The notes beneath the pieces are model-generated. The model was not told the DNA's origin, searched no databases, and was given only the letters and a program-made list of their open reading frames with translations. A DNA stretch of 64,000 nucleotides, taken from contig NC_053390.1 of NCBI RefSeq assembly GCF_905171765.1, forward strand, positions 214,205,208 to 214,269,207, read 5' to 3'. The position numbers were made by a program, and so were the translations under genes. Origin of the DNA: Bufo bufo (Eukaryota > Chordata > Amphibia > Anura > Bufonidae). Numbering within the stretch: the first letter of the stretch is position 1; every line of letters starts with the position of its first letter. This document shows, piece after piece, positions 9,190-21,501 of the stretch.

Positions 9190-10065
9190 ATGTATTATTT
9201 GCAGTGCCATAATTTGGTTTATACCAGTCCTGTCCTCGGCTGAGGTGGGTTCAATGGTACCCAGTCCAGGCAATGCCTAAACAGTAAACCACACATTATA
9301 AAAACAACTTTTGATATGCCATAGAGTCTGAGAGCTGAGGCCCCTGACTGAAATAGTTTTTTACTCTTCTTTTATGCCTGTTTTCAGGTGTGTAAAAAAT
9401 CTGCCAAATCCCTGGCCCCTTCCATTCCAAAGTTGCGATGGTGGTGTAAAAACACCCATGTGACAAAATATTGTCGCACGGGCATTAAAAAAAAAAAAAG
9501 GGGGTCTTGTGACTTTTTATGCAAAAAATTGGCGTAAAAATGTTAGTAAATGGACCCCACAGACTTTCTATGGAGGCCATTTTCCTTTCCTTTTTTTAGC
9601 AATGAGTAGACACAGCGCTGTTAGCGACAGGCAGGGGTCTCAGCGCTTGAACCCCCAACAATCGCAACCTTTTTGATATGTTGCTATGATGCATTTACGT
9701 TTTTGTAAAGTCTATTTACTGTTTCAGCATGAATCGCTTCTTCTGCTGGTATGGATTTTCTTTGTGCGTTTTCCCTGACTGACGAGGCATGTGTGGTTTT
9801 GTCATTTTCAGCATAACCCAAAGTGTTGCAATTTCCTGTGAATAAACCCAAAATGATAGGAGTGAGCGAGCTATAAAGTTCCCAGACAATCCATTTATAG
9901 TCGTGTGCTGCAATAAACGTACAAGATGGTGACCGCATAGTTATATCCACCCACAATGGCCATGTCCGTGTAAGCCGTCCAGAAACCATCCTGCGTCTCA
10001 TGAAAATAAATGAGAGCTGAGGATTTACTCGCAGCTCCATCATGGCTTCTTGTATATTTACTGCC
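9190..10065. other. Intron 1 stretch, probable old repeat remnants
   Basis: The words GTAAAAACACCCATGTGAC and AGTAAATGGACCCC near 9445-9560 resemble the element at 44445-45140. No termini are visible. The 224-codon minus-strand ORF here has no recognisable homology. Confidence 0.4.
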
Positions 10066-10068
10066 TGA

Positions 10069-10439
10069 GGGCTAATGCACACGGTCGTGGCCGTATTGCG
10101 GCCCGCAGTACACGGGCACCGGCCGTGTGCATCACGGATCGCGGACCCATTCACTTGAATGGGTCCGCAATCCGGGAGATGCGGAAGGGAGGCACGGAAC
10201 GGAAGCACTACGGATTGCTTCCGTGGGTTAACTGTACGGGCCTCCGCACGGCAAAAACTTACTGCATGCACTACTTTTTTGCGGTGCGGACAGTCGGATG
10301 CGGATTGCGGAACCCCATTCAAGTGAATGTGTCCACGATCTGCATGCGGCTGCCCCACGGTGGGTGCCCGTGCATTGCGGACAGCAATTTGCTGTCCACA
10401 GCATGGGCTCGGCTAGCACACTGTCGTAGGCATGAGCCC
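10069..10439. mobile_element. PIF/Harbinger-like MITE, TGA target
   Basis: Termini GGGCTAATGCACACGGTCGT and GTCGTAGGCATGAGCCC, flanked by TGA on both sides (10066-10068 and 10440-10442). The interior holds the palindrome GCGGACCCATTCACTTGAAT with its complement. Confidence 0.8.
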
Positions 10440-10507
10440 TGACACTGCGCTGAAAGCAGGCAAACATTTCCCATAGACGCTTCTTTGTCCTTGTGAATAA
10501 AATTCCA

Positions 10508-10832
10508 TAGCTACTTGTACTGCACACGACTGCACAAAATACGGATGTGGTCTATATATCGTCTGTGTTTCTTTGACTTCAACGGGTCCGTGGTCATAAT
10601 CTACCTTTTTTGCAGAATGGACATGCGGATACAGAAAGCATATGGATGGTCCATGTGCTTCCCTCATCCGTATGTCCGTTCTGCAAAAAAAATAAAACAT
10701 GTCCTATACTTGGCAGCATAATGTGGACTATAGACCTATTGAAGTCAATGGGTTCACAAAAAATGTGGATGCAACACGGGTGGTATCCATATTTTGCGGA
10801 CTGTAAAAGACATATGGACATGTGCACGAGGC
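10508..10832. mobile_element. Degenerate PIF/Harbinger-like MITE
   Basis: The left portion CTGCACACGACTGC and right end GACATGTGCACGAGGC match the family with decayed termini. The interior carries ATGTCCGTTCTGCAAAAAAA and TTTTGCGGACTG. From 10833 to 11568 nothing further is identified apart from a short TA run near 11466. Confidence 0.55.
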
Positions 10833-11568
10833 ATAATTGTCTTCCATGTTTGATAGGAGATGTTGGTGCATAAAGGGCCATGGTTCTTCCCTGGTCACCT
10901 GATGATGTTTCCATGGTCTGCAGAGAAGGTTGCCGCCATATCTGGCACATAGTTATTACTGTGCAGTGGTTTGGCAGTGAACTACTAACCCCTAATGGAA
11001 ACTTGTGGTGATGTGTGATCGGGGTGTGTAAATCTAATTATGGATACAGAAGTAACAGAATGTTAAGCGATTGTTCTCATATCCATGATAACCCTTTGGC
11101 TCTAGATTAAATAGGTAAGAATTTCCTAAAATCCTGTACAGTACAATATTGTACGTGTATGGTTGTACACTAGCCATGAGCGTGTCTGACGTCATGTCAG
11201 ATTTTGAATGGAACCAAGGACGCTCTTGAGGCGGCGGTCTGCACACGTCCATGCTAGTCACAGCAGTGCCTGTGGAAACGCCTTGGCATATGGAGCCTGT
11301 TTGTGGCCGTGGGGGTTGGAGATTTTCTGTTTGTCACATAAACCATTGGGACTCCTCTACTTCTACACCAGGGAATGCTTAGCATGGCTCCTTCTGAGAT
11401 ATGCTCTAGTCTGAATCACTTAAACCTAATAATATGCTTTGTCAAAGATCTGCTGATATGATGATGAATATATATATATAATCTCATGGATGTCCTTTAT
11501 GCAGATGGAAATTTGTCTCAAGACTGCAGCGGAATGGCAAATCCTTATCCAAATCTGGTTCAGAGTTA

Positions 11569-11670
11569 GGCCTTATGCACACGACCTTATTTATTTTTTT
11601 ATTATAAGTGTGCTAGCTGCATTTTTTTGCGGATCGCACGCTGACCCATTCATTTCTGTGGGGTCGTGCA
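11569..11670 (+). mobile_element. Truncated PIF/Harbinger-like MITE
   Basis: TTA|GGCCTTATGCACACGACC opens a copy that loses family similarity about 100 bp later. From 11671 to 11996 nothing is identified. Confidence 0.55.
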
Positions 11671-11996
11671 CACATCTGTATTTCTGGTGAATCTTTGTAG
11701 CTATTCTGCTTCTTATAGATGATCTCCTATTCTTATTGCCGATGAGAATAGTCCATTTCAATTAATGAGTGATTGCGGACTGCCCATGGAATCGTTTTAT
11801 TTTTTTAGATGACATAAGACTGTTCTGTTTGTTCAGTCTACCGTTCATCGTTTTTAGGGCGTTGTTTTGGCCTGTGATGTACATTACTGCAAAACTTACT
11901 AAAACTTGCAAATGTAAAAAAAACAAAACTATTTATATGTAAGGAATGCAGTTTTTGCCTGTGGCGCAAAATGATTTCAAGTGTGAAGGTCTGATA

Positions 11997-13047
11997 TACA
12001 CTCGCCTAAAGAATTATTAGGAACACCTGTTCTATTTCTCATTAATGCAATTATCTAGTCAACCAATCACATGGCAGTTGCTTCAATGCATTTAGGGGTG
12101 TGGTCCTGGTCAAGACAATCTCCTGAACTCCAAACTGAATGTCAGAATGGGAAAGAAAGGTGATTTAAGCAATTTTGAGCGTGGCATGGTTGTTGGTGCC
12201 AGACGGGCCGGTCTGAGTATTTTACAATCTGCTCAGTTACTGGGATTTTCACGCACAACCATTTCTAGGGTTTACAAAGAATGGTGTGAAAAGGGAAAAA
12301 CATCCAGTATGCGGCAGTCCTGTGGGCAAAAATGCCTTGTGGATGCTAGAGGTCAGAGGAGAATGGCCGACTGATTCAAGCTGATAGAAGAGCAACGTTG
12401 ACTGAAATAACCACTCGTTACAACCGAGGTATGCAGCAAAGCATTTGTGAAGCCACAACACGCACAACCTTGAGGCGGATGGGCTACAACAGCAGAAGAC
12501 CCCACCGGGTACCACTCATCTCCACTACAAATAGAAAAAAGAGGCTACAATTTGCACGAGCTCACCAAAATTGGACTGTTGAAGACTGGAAAATGTTGCC
12601 TGGTCTGATGAGTCTCGATTTCTGTTGAGACATTCAAATGGTAGAGTCTGAATTTGGCGTAAACAGAATGAGAACCTGTATCCATCCTCTGATGGCTACT
12701 TCCAGCAGGATAATGCACCATGTCACAAAGCTCGAATCATTTCAAATTGGTTTCTTGAACATGACAATGAGTTCACTGTACTAAAATGGCCCCACAGTCA
12801 CTAGATCTCAACCCAATAAAGCATCTTTGGGATGTGGTGGAACAGGAGCTTCGTGCCTTGGATGTGCATCCCTCAAATCTCCATCAACTGCAAGATGCTA
12901 TCCTATCAATATGGGCCAACATTTCTAAAGAATGCTATCAGCACCTTGTTGAATTAATGCCACGTAGAATTAAGGCAGTTCTGAAGGCAAAAGGGGGTCC
13001 AACACCGTATTAGTCTGGTGTTCCTAATAATTCTTTAGGTGAGTGTA
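11997..13047 (+). mobile_element. Tc1-like transposon, internally deleted
   Basis: Inverted ends TACACTCGCCTAAAGAATTA and its complement at 13028-13047 match except for one base, including TA target copies. Length 1,051 bp. It contains a broken transposase read on the + strand. Confidence 0.93.
12147..13013 (+). pseudogene. Tc1-like transposase remnant
   Basis: It starts MGKKGDLSNFERGMVVGARR and carries the N-terminal helix-turn-helix region (SAQLLGFSRTTISRVYKEW). WSDESRF holds the first catalytic Asp and QQDNAPCHK the second. The third catalytic position reads LNPIKHLW, with Lys where the family has Glu (DD34E). A deletion near 12678 removes the segment between the first and second Asp, and frameshifts separate the remaining blocks. 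It ends at TAG 13011-13013. The copy cannot encode an active enzyme. Confidence 0.9.
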
Positions 13048-13049
13048 TA

Positions 13050-13398
13050 AGCTCAGCAGCATTACCCTAGAAGCATCTTACCTAAGATATTTGGCGCATG
13101 CGCTGTGGACTTGTGCTCTGGACATTTGTATTCTGTACACGTCTGGCTTGTTTGCTTGCAGGGCTCCTCTCCTGTGCACTTGCTAGGGGAATGACCAGGC
13201 GCAGTGCCAGGACTAAACAAGAGCAATTTGTTGCAAAAGCAGGACTGCACCTGTTCACTGCAGTGATGAGCCGAGCATGCATGGGATTTGCTGAAGGATG
13301 TCTCCTGCTCTTCTGTAAATCTCAGACTGGGCAGCGATCAGTGCTGTCCGTTTACATATAGATGACTCCTAAGCTTGTGGATATCATTGAGAGGACTC
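13050..13398. other. Intron 1 stretch with no identified feature
   Basis: No repeat termini or conserved coding visible. Confidence 0.4.
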
Positions 13399-13401
13399 TT
13401 A

Positions 13402-13699
13402 GGCCTCTTGCACACAAGCGTATGTATCTTGCGGGCCGCAAAAAATACGGATGACATCCGTGTGCTTTCCGTATTTTGCGGAACGGAACAAATGGCCCCT
13501 AATAGAACAGTACTATTCTTGTCCGTAATGTGGACAATAATAGGTAATGTTCTGTTTTTGCGGAACGGAAATACGGAAACGGAATGCACACCTTCCGTTT
13601 TTTTCTTTTTTTTTTTTTGCGGACCCATGAAATGAGTGGTTCCGTATACGGTCCGCAAAAAAAGTAACGGAATGAAAATACTTTTGTGTGTAAGATGCC
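13402..13699. mobile_element. PIF/Harbinger-like MITE, TTA target
   Basis: Termini GGCCTCTTGCACACAAGCG and TTTTGTGTGTAAGATGCC, flanked by TTA (13399-13401 and 13700-13702). The interior is rich in GCGGAACGGAA and ATACGGA. Confidence 0.8.
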
Positions 13700-14033
13700 T
13701 TATGTTATTTGGTCAGTTATTTCGAAAGCCAGGTGTGGGTCAGAAACACAGAAGAGATGCAAATCAAATAATTACACCTGATTTCTGAGTAGGCTTCACA
13801 TCGGGTAGGCATGTTGGCCGAGCCCGTATTGCGGTTCACTGGCAGATGCGGACCCAACTTGAATTGTGTCTCAATCTGGAAGATGCAGAGCAGAAGGCCA
13901 CGGAAAGCAATACAGAGCGCATCTGCGGTATTTTGATCTGTCCCTCCACGCCGGAAAAAAATAAAACGGTTTGCTGATACATTCAAGTTGGAATGGATAG
14001 TAGGAATTCTGCATCTTTTGCTTTTCACATTTA

Positions 14034-14315
14034 GGCCTCATGCACATGACTGTATCAGTCCACAAATCGTGGATCCGCAAAACCCTGGTACCAGCTGAGT
14101 GCATGCTGCCATTTTTTTAAGTCCTGTCCGCAGAACGGACAAGAATAGAAAATGTTTTTTTTTTTGCAAGACTACAGAATGGACATACGAACGTGCACAG
14201 CACACAGTCGTCTTGTCCGCATCTTTTGCGGCCTCATTGGATAGAATGGGTTTGCATCTGATCCGCAAGAAGTGGGAATCGGATGTGGACCAAAAATACA
14301 AACGTGCATGAGGCC
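14034..14315. mobile_element. PIF/Harbinger-like MITE, TTA target
   Basis: Termini GGCCTCATGCACATGACTGT and AACGTGCATGAGGCC, flanked by TTA (14031-14033 and 14316-14318). Confidence 0.82.
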
Positions 14316-14318
14316 TTA

Positions 14319-15739
14319 TTCAGATGTCAGTGTATCACGGACTCCATGGACGGCACACATAACCATTGATTTTTAATGTGTATTCACACATACATGATTT
14401 ACCAGGGTTACACCACAGAAGCGTGCCTGATTTTTGTCTGTTTATGGATCCATCACGCCCATTATAATTTGTGGATCTGTGAAAAAACATGGACACAACA
14501 TGGATGGCATACGTGTTTCGCGGATTGTTTCTAGGAGATGTTCTTGAAATTTAATTTTCAGCTGAGCAGTGTCTGTGGCATAAGGATGATAGACTGAGGG
14601 AAAAAAACGGACACACAGACCAAACACTGATCGTTCACAGATAAACTATTGACCATGTTGTCACTAATGTCGCCATAGACACGGGCTCCGTTTTAGTCCA
14701 GGCTTTTTTCTGTGGTCAGATGTTAATTCTCCATTATCAGGATCATTACCATTTTATCATTGTGCAGTAGGGAATCGCGGCTCAGTTCTTAGCTATCCGG
14801 GTTGAGTTTTTTCGCAGCCACGTCACTGTGCAGACATGACCACATGGATTGTGTTCTCCACAAACGGATACCTATTTCACGCTTTATTAGAATTCGGTTT
14901 AGGGGCCTTCTGGAAAGTGAGCCTGAAAAATCCTTCTGTTTGTGCTAGAGAATAAGCGGGCCTAATGAAACGGATAAATCAGTCTCTTTAAAGCGCCCAG
15001 CAGCAGCTGTTTTACGTTCCTGTGTTTGGCGGGCTGTTGCTTTCTGTGGGTTTAGCACAAACAAGCAGCGTGTGCCAGGCATGTCTTCAGGGATTAGAGC
15101 TCTTTCACTCCGGCTCTCCCATTTAAATAGGTTTTCCCATATCTGTGACTATATAAATCCTCCCCCCGGGGGAGATGCTGCGCCTGGTGCTGCCCCTTGT
15201 GGTCAGCCCTCCTGCTGCATTTTCCTCCAAGCTTGCTCTGTTCATATCCTGGAAAGAAAGGCAGTTTTGCAGAAGTGCTCTGCTTTTTTTTTTTCTTTTT
15301 TTTTTTTTTTCTGTAGATTGCGCAAACTTTTCCATCACATTTCCGTCTTTTCTGGGCACTCTGACAGTAATTGGCAGAAAGAGAGAAAAATATTTTAAGG
15401 AAATTGCTGAAACTAGTGAAGTGGAGGATGTTTATTACGTGACATATGGCTGCGTAGAAGTCGCAGCTGCCCCAGCACACGGGCCTCGGTTTACATGCTG
15501 CAGTTTGTCTATGATTTAGTCAGTTCTGATCATGTCGATCAGTAGTTAAGTGCTGAAATTATAGTAAATGTATAGTGAGAACTTGTCTCCATTGTGCTGG
15601 TTACTGTGTAATGGTGGACCTGCCGATGCCACGTGGCAAGCAGATGCACCTTGTTAGAGGTTTAAAGTAAAGGGCTCCCAATCAAAATCTTTAACAACGC
15701 CTCTATTTGAGTGTGCGTTGCCATAAATTTAGCACTTCT
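14319..15739. other. Intron 1 stretch, partly degraded MITE-like sequence
   Basis: From 14319 to about 14690 the words GGACTCCATGGACGG, GTGGATCTGTGAA and TTCGCGGATTG suggest an old GCGGAT-rich MITE with no termini. From 14690 to 15739 nothing is identified except a poly-T tract at 15285-15311. Confidence 0.4.
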
Positions 15740-15743
15740 TTAA

Positions 15744-16145
15744 AGGGGTTGGCCTATCTCAAACACTGATGGCATATCACTAGCATACACCATCAATGTC
15801 CGCTAGGTGCAGGTCCCACCTCCAGAATAAGGCACCCAAAGTAAACAAAAAGCAGCTGCGCGTGAGCGCCTATTCACTGCTGTGGGATTTCCAAATATAG
15901 CCAAGCGGTGACCATATTTCTGGCATTCCCATAGCGGTGTAGGGAGCGTTGACTGCACTTGAGAGGTTTGCTCTACATTCACCACTATGGGACTTCCGAA
16001 AACGCTAGTTGATACTAGTCGTGACGTCAGTGGGCTGGCGGTAAACGGTGAGAAGGCCGCGGCGCTACTGGAGCGCTGCTGCCTTCTCAAAAAGCTGATC
16101 TATCCAGAGGATAGATCGTCAGTTAAAACAAAGTGCAGAACCCCT
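15744..16145. mobile_element. TTAA-flanked foldback MITE
   Basis: Termini AGGGGTTGGCCTATCTC and CAGAACCCCT, with TTAA at 15740-15743 and 16146-16149. It contains CTATCCAGAGGATAGATCGTC near its right end, shared with the 21192 copy. TTAA duplication is the piggyBac-type hallmark. Confidence 0.75.
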
Positions 16146-16149
16146 TTAA

Positions 16150-17380
16150 ATATATCCAAATATGTTACTCCAGTTTTTACTCCACCTCCACTGGAGTCAC
16201 ACATTAAATCTGGTGTACACCTACTCGCCTAGCTAACCACTTTCCCACCCATTACTTCTGAATATTGGGAGCACAGAGGGTAAAATCACAAAGCCAGGCA
16301 CAATTATAAAGTAAGTCCAATTTTATCAGTTTTGCATTGTGATAAATGCAAACCCAAAAATTGGTGCAATATGTTATACATATGTAACACAAAGATGATA
16401 TTAAAAGGGGGCACATACTTCCCTATAGAAAAAAAAGGCATTAAAAACACCAGGTGCAAAAATGCCTCAAAAACTCAGTTTTGTAAAAAAAACTAAAGGT
16501 AACAAGTTTCAGCATAAGAAAAAACTGTAAATCTAAGCCAGAAATTCTTTCTTCCCTATATGCTCCTGTAAAAGCTGTGACTCTGCATGGATCTTCTGAA
16601 GATCACTGCGGCCTTCACAAAGTAATGATCTTGTGCGTGTACACAACCCTTGCCTGCACTCCATATTCCTTCACACTGATGGTTTGTGGCCTTGAAGAGT
16701 TAGCCGGAAGGCCCTAAACATTTTATGCACCGTTAACAGGTGCTTTGTGTGTCCATCACGTGAGACAAACTCAGCATTTTTGTGGTAGAACATAGGACCT
16801 ATTGAGGTCTGCTGAGTCAGATGGGTAGTTGGTTGTGACTAGCTCTGCTTGTTTGGGGCTTGTTCACATCGGTCTTTTCTGTCCGAGGAACAGAAAAATG
16901 GAAGAAAACAAAAAGCTCAGTTTTAATCCCTGTTTGTTATTTTGAGCTTCATTAGTGCTCGGTTTGTCTGATCTATTATTTTTGACCTTAGTGCTATATG
17001 CTGCCCTTTCCTCCAGAGACAGAGCAGAGTTGTTGTTGTGTCCCCCCCCACCCATCTCTGTTCCTTTGTCTGAACAGACATACGGAAAATACAGCGCTGA
17101 TGTGAACAGGCCCTCTGCTAATGATTTGATACATTTTCTGGTGACATATTGTGTTAAAACTTCAGTCTCATCCAGCAAGGATATTTTATACACATTCATG
17201 TGCCAGAAATTCTGGCCTGACCTGTTCTCTATGGCACAGGTTCCCATGTAGATCAATCAGATGCTTGTGTTAAGTGTTTGACGCAGATTTCAGTGTGGAA
17301 ATCCACATAACCGTTGTGGGATGGTGCCCTTGTGTGCCTGCTGTGGTTTCTTCTTTATCCTGATATATAGTATTAGAGGG
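16150..17380. other. Intron 1 stretch with no identified feature
   Basis: A GTTCACATCGGTCTTTTCTG block near 16862 and its partial complement near 17090 hint at a decayed MITE. Nothing firmer is visible. Confidence 0.4.
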
Positions 17381-17697
17381 CTTTTCCAGTACTTAGATAT
17401 TGGTCATTAATATCCTTCCACTCAGCACCCCCACTTATTGATTGTTCTGGAAACGATACAATGGATGGAGTCGGGAGCACGAGGTTCTGTCCGCTGTGTA
17501 GTGGCCGGAGTGCTGCAGTTCAGGTCTAATTAAATGAATGGAGCCAAGCTGCTGTATGTGGTACCAGAAATTATACAGTGTCGGCGTATAGTCCCAAACA
17601 GCGTATCAGTGGAGGTGTGGGGTGGAGGACCTCCACCAATCTGATATTGATGACCTATCCTGGGCATAGGTCAGCAGTATTCAAGTACCAGGAAATG
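17381..17697. mobile_element. Degraded TTAA-family MITE (GATNGGTCATCA type)
   Basis: TTTTCCAGTACTTAG on the left pairs loosely with CAAGTACCAGGAAA on the right. GATGACCTATCCTGGGCATA places it with the 21192 family. Target duplications are not clear. Confidence 0.45.
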
Positions 17698-17826
17698 GGT
17701 TATTTGGGGTTGTCCATGTTTGTGCCTGTCAGGAGCATTACCAGTACATGTGTAGAAGAACTTGCATGATGTACTCAGCCCCTTAAGGTAAGTGTCCACC
17801 TGATCAACTTTGGGGTCTGTTACATA

Positions 17827-18754
17827 TACAGTCAGGTCAATAAATATTGGGACACCGACACAATACTAACATTTTTGGCTCTATACACCACCACAATGGA
17901 TTTGAAATTAAACAAACAAGATGTGCTTTAACTGCAGACTGTCCGCTTTAATTTGAGGGTATTTACATCCAAATCAGGTGAACGGTGTAGGAATTACAAC
18001 AGTTTGCATATGTGCCTCCCACTTGTTAAGGAACCAAAAGTAATGGGACAGAGTCATAATCATAAATCAAACTTTCACTTTTTAATACTTTGTTGCAAAT
18101 CCTTTGCAGCCAATTACAGCCTGAAGTCTGGAACGCATAGACATCACCAGACGCTGGGTTTCATCCCTGGCGATGCTCTGCCAGGCCTCTACTTCAACTG
18201 TCTCCATACTCTTCTCTTCCCATCACTTACTCACGTACAAGTTGATCTTGGTCAGACTCTCATCTGTCCATAGGATGTTGTTCCAGAACTGTGAAGGCTT
18301 TTTTAGATGTCGTTTGGCAAACTCTAATCTGGCCTTCCTGTTTTTGAGGCTCACCAATGGTTTACATCTTGTGGTGAACCCTCTGTATTCACTCTGGTGA
18401 AGTCTTCTCTTGATTGTTGACTTTGACACACATACACCTACCTCCTGGAGAGTGTTCTTGATCTGGCCAACTGTTGTGAAGGGTGTTTTCTTCACCAGGG
18501 AAAGAATTCTTCGGTCATCCACCACAGTTGTTTTCCGTGGTCTTCCGGGTCTTTTGGTGTTGCTGAGCTCACCGATGCGTTCCTTCTTTTTAAGAATGTT
18601 CCAAACAGTTGTTTTGGCCACGCCTAATGTTTTTGCTATCTCTCTGATGGGTTTGTTGTGTTTTTTCAGCCTAATGATGGCTTGCTTGACTGATAGTGAC
18701 AGCTCTTTGGATCTCATCTTGAGAGTTGACAGCAACAGATTCCAAATACAAATA
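17827..18754 (-). mobile_element. Tc1-like transposon (IR/DR type), truncated and antisense
   Basis: The left end TACAGTCAGGTCAATAAATA begins a terminal repeat of more than 200 bp shared with the copy at 34688-36255. The other terminus is missing: similarity stops at about 18754 within the 5' untranslated part. Confidence 0.9.
18082..18717 (-). pseudogene. Tc1-like transposase remnant (antisense to MLXIP)
   Basis: On the minus strand it starts MRSKELSLSVKQAIIRLKK, continues through the GRPRKTT hinge and reaches WTDE, which holds the first catalytic Asp. It then jumps by a deletion to the C-terminal segment VEAWQSIARDETQ and GCKGFATKY. The second Asp and the Glu are gone, so it is dead. The N-terminal half is better preserved than in the 34688 copy. 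Confidence 0.88.
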
Positions 18755-19360
18755 TGACTGACCCCTTTTTTTGTCTTTTTTTTATGAGTGCCACGTGGCA
18801 AGATATGCTTCGCATGAAATCCGAAAAGGCATTTTAGCACCCATTCACAGTTTTACTATATTCAGCATTTATATGAAGCTGAGCATACCTGTGGTTTATC
18901 CTGGTTAAACAACTGTACGTAATATAACATATGTGACTTTGGGTTGGATTTCTTGTATTTTTATATTTTTTGTTCTGCGTGGAGGAATCTACAACCGCTT
19001 TATTACTAGAGGATGGCATGGCTGGTGCGTTCTATATATCTCTTATTGTTTTCGTATGCCACAGAAGAATTCTCGCTATCAAGTTTTTTTTTTTTTAGAT
19101 CCTTTATGGTACGGAATCAGCATACCTTTCCCCCCCCCCTGTATGAAATACCATAAACACCATAATAAACAGAGGCATCCCACAAAAAAGTACCTTTTTA
19201 TACATTTTACTTTTAAATCATGGTAGCATGCATGGCACAGTATGGAGGCTTCCAGTGAAGGTATGTCAGGAGAGATCTGATCCTTCTCTACGCAGTAGCA
19301 TTGTAGTTATAGTTTTATTTTTTGCTTTGTAACCTCATTTCGGGTCCTGACCATCTATAC
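18755..19360. other. Intron 1 stretch with no identified feature
   Basis: No termini or conserved coding; short poly-T and poly-C runs near 19085 and 19131. Confidence 0.4.
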
Positions 19361-19501
19361 CAGGGATCGGCAACCTCCAGCTGTTGTGAAACTACAACTC
19401 TCAGAATCCTTCTGTAGGAGTTACAAGAACAGCCAAGTAAGTTTGAATGCTGGGAGTTGTAGTTTCACAGCAGCTGGAGTACCGAAGGTTGCTGATCCCT
19501 G
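19361..19501. mobile_element. hAT-type MITE carrying ACTACAACTCCC motifs, copy 2
   Basis: Termini CAGGGATCGGCAACCTCC and GGTTGCTGATCCCTG. Flanking octamers ATCTATAC and ACCTAGGC agree at 5 of 8, a decayed duplication. The right arm has an intact GAATGCTGGGAGTTGTAGT at 19445-19463, the complement of ACTACAACTCCCAGCATTC. Confidence 0.75.
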
Positions 19502-19509
19502 ACCTAGGC

Positions 19510-20058
19510 ATTGCAGAGTGCTGTGTACTTTCCTTCTGCTGGGATATCTCCAGAGGTTGCGGGTTTGCTGCAGCCAGTGAAGTCTTGGCAGTGGTTGGAG
19601 CGATGAGTGACAAGTAATTGTTTCATGAAGTGTTCACACTAGGGGCATGCAGTCATCTCTATGAGGCCACTTGAAGTCATCAGCACTTGTGAAGGCGCTT
19701 CTTTTCGTATCGACAATGTCCATGCAGTAAAATGTTCTCCATATAACAAAATGACTTTATCTAATCCTTATAGTAGGGATTCCAGCTACATAGTAGACTA
19801 ACATTTTAAAGTTTTTGTTTTTTTTATTTTTTTTAGCCAAAAAAACTGAAACATTGTCAATAAAAGCATTTGGTACCATAGCAGTTTGCCCTATGAAGTG
19901 TGTGACTAAAGCCAAGTGAAAGAACAGATGGTGTCTTAGCCATTTGTCTCCCCTAGGTGCTTGCCATGTTGCAGTCGCCTTCCCTTTCCAAGTCCTGTCA
20001 GTCCAGCAGTACCTGAATGATTTTTGATAATTGGACTACAACTTTTGAGCTGTACTGT
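19510..20058. other. Intron 1 stretch with no identified feature
   Basis: AT-rich sequence without recognised termini or coding. Confidence 0.4.
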
Positions 20059-20823
20059 AAAGGTGGCCACGCACATTAAAGATCCTCTGTCAGCATGATC
20101 AGCCCTATAAAACCAGGCGTATTGCCTGGTAGGGTTGATCATGTTGAGTCAAACAATCTTTCTTTTTTTATAAAGATTTAACGATGGCCGTGAAAGTTGT
20201 GCTCAACCGATCCACTGCGCAGATGCCGATTCACTGAACCGGCACTGGCGCAGTGAATCATATGCTACTTCCTGCGCTTGATAAGCGGCAGAAGATCCAC
20301 TGCACAAGTGCCAAGTCAGCTCATTGACTCAGCGTCTTCTCAGTGGATCTGAGCACTGCTTTTCGAGATCCCTAGATCCACTGCGCAGGGCTTGACGAGA
20401 AGACTAGCCCTGTCACTCAAAGGCGAGTACAGAGAGCACATTGTGCTAGCAGTGCTCCAGCTCTATGGCCAGGCCCCTGGTGCTCCAACTAGGTAGTTTT
20501 ACATAAATATAAGAATTTATATAGCTTGGCCATCATTAACCCCTTATAGGAAAGAACCCAGGCCAGGAAAGTATGTTTCTTGCAGGGAACTCTCTCGTCT
20601 GAAACTGGCCAATGATGGTTTATCTTTGTTCGTCATGTGAAATGTAACATCCGTTTTAGCTGACCAACCATTTTGGTTGAAATCTTCTGTATTGAGTAAC
20701 TTTAGACCAGTGATGGCTAACCTCCGACACTCCAGCTGTGGTGAAACTACGACAGCCAAGCAAGTGTGCATCTTGGGAGTTGTAGTTTCATCACAGCTTT
20801 AGACTAATGTGTATGGCCACCTT
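20059..20823. mobile_element. AAGGTGGCCAYRCACATTA MITE with nested hAT MITE
   Basis: The left end AAGGTGGCCACGCACATTA and the right end TAATGTGTATGGCCACCTT are near complements. A shorter relative is at 44168-44406. The hAT MITE at 20708-20796 sits just inside the right end. Confidence 0.65.
20708..20796. mobile_element. hAT-type MITE carrying ACTACAACTCCC motifs, copy 3 (deleted)
   Basis: An 89-bp element starting CAGTGATGGCTAACCTCC and ending CATCACAG, flanked by the perfect 8-bp duplication CTTTAGAC (20700-20707 and 20797-20804). The right arm is shortened by an internal deletion that kept the last eight bases of the terminus. Confidence 0.85.
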
Positions 20824-21191
20824 CAGGGTGAAGTTGAAGGTGACCTCCTTTTAGTAAAATAAATCTGTGTGGCCTGTTGTAAAACATTACCAGAGAGCCT
20901 GGTATCTCCCAGAAGTCATTTTCGCTGCTTTGAGCTTCTCATCAGCGGTTCGTGTAGAAACTGTTTTTGTACAGAATCCCACAGCGTTTATAGACCAGGA
21001 CCTGCACTACTTACTAAATTAGTGTAATGAAGGTGATTTCTATGATCTGAAAAGTCCATTGGGCACATTTGTTACATTAGCATTTTATTGCAAATCCAAT
21101 CTATCTCACTTAAGAGTGAACGCTTGCCTCCCGACAACTGTCTGCGTGATTGGGGTGTCTAATACACCCTTTACAGTGTATTTCCATTTAA

Positions 21192-21501
21192 AGGGGTTCT
21201 GCAGTTCTTTAAAACTGATGAGCTATCCTCCTGGATAGGTCATCAGCATCTGATCGGCGGGGGTCCGACACCTGGGACCCACGCCGATCGGCTCCAGGCC
21301 TAGTGACATCACGACTAGTATCACTGGCCTGAGCGGGGCTAAGCTCTGTTCACTTGAGCGGAGCTTAGCCTGCGGTAAACGGTGAGAAGGCTGCGATAAT
21401 CCGCTGATCGGCGGGGTCCCGGGTGTCAGACACCCACCGAACAGATGCTGCTGATCTATCCAGAGTATAGGTCATCAGTTAAAAAAATCTTGGAAACCCT
21501 T
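21192..21501. mobile_element. TTAA-flanked foldback MITE (GATCGGCGGGGGTCC type)
   Basis: Starts AGGGGTTCTGCAGTTC and ends GGAAACCCTT, with TTAA at 21188-21191 and 21502-21505. The interior has GATAGGTCATCAGCATCTG and its complement, the core shared with 15744, 17381, 24170 and 47125. From 21506 to 22070 nothing is identified. Confidence 0.78.

Noticed and set aside
9684..10358. 224-codon minus-strand ORF
   Set aside because: It runs from plain intron into a Harbinger-like MITE with no family motif and no splice or promoter context.
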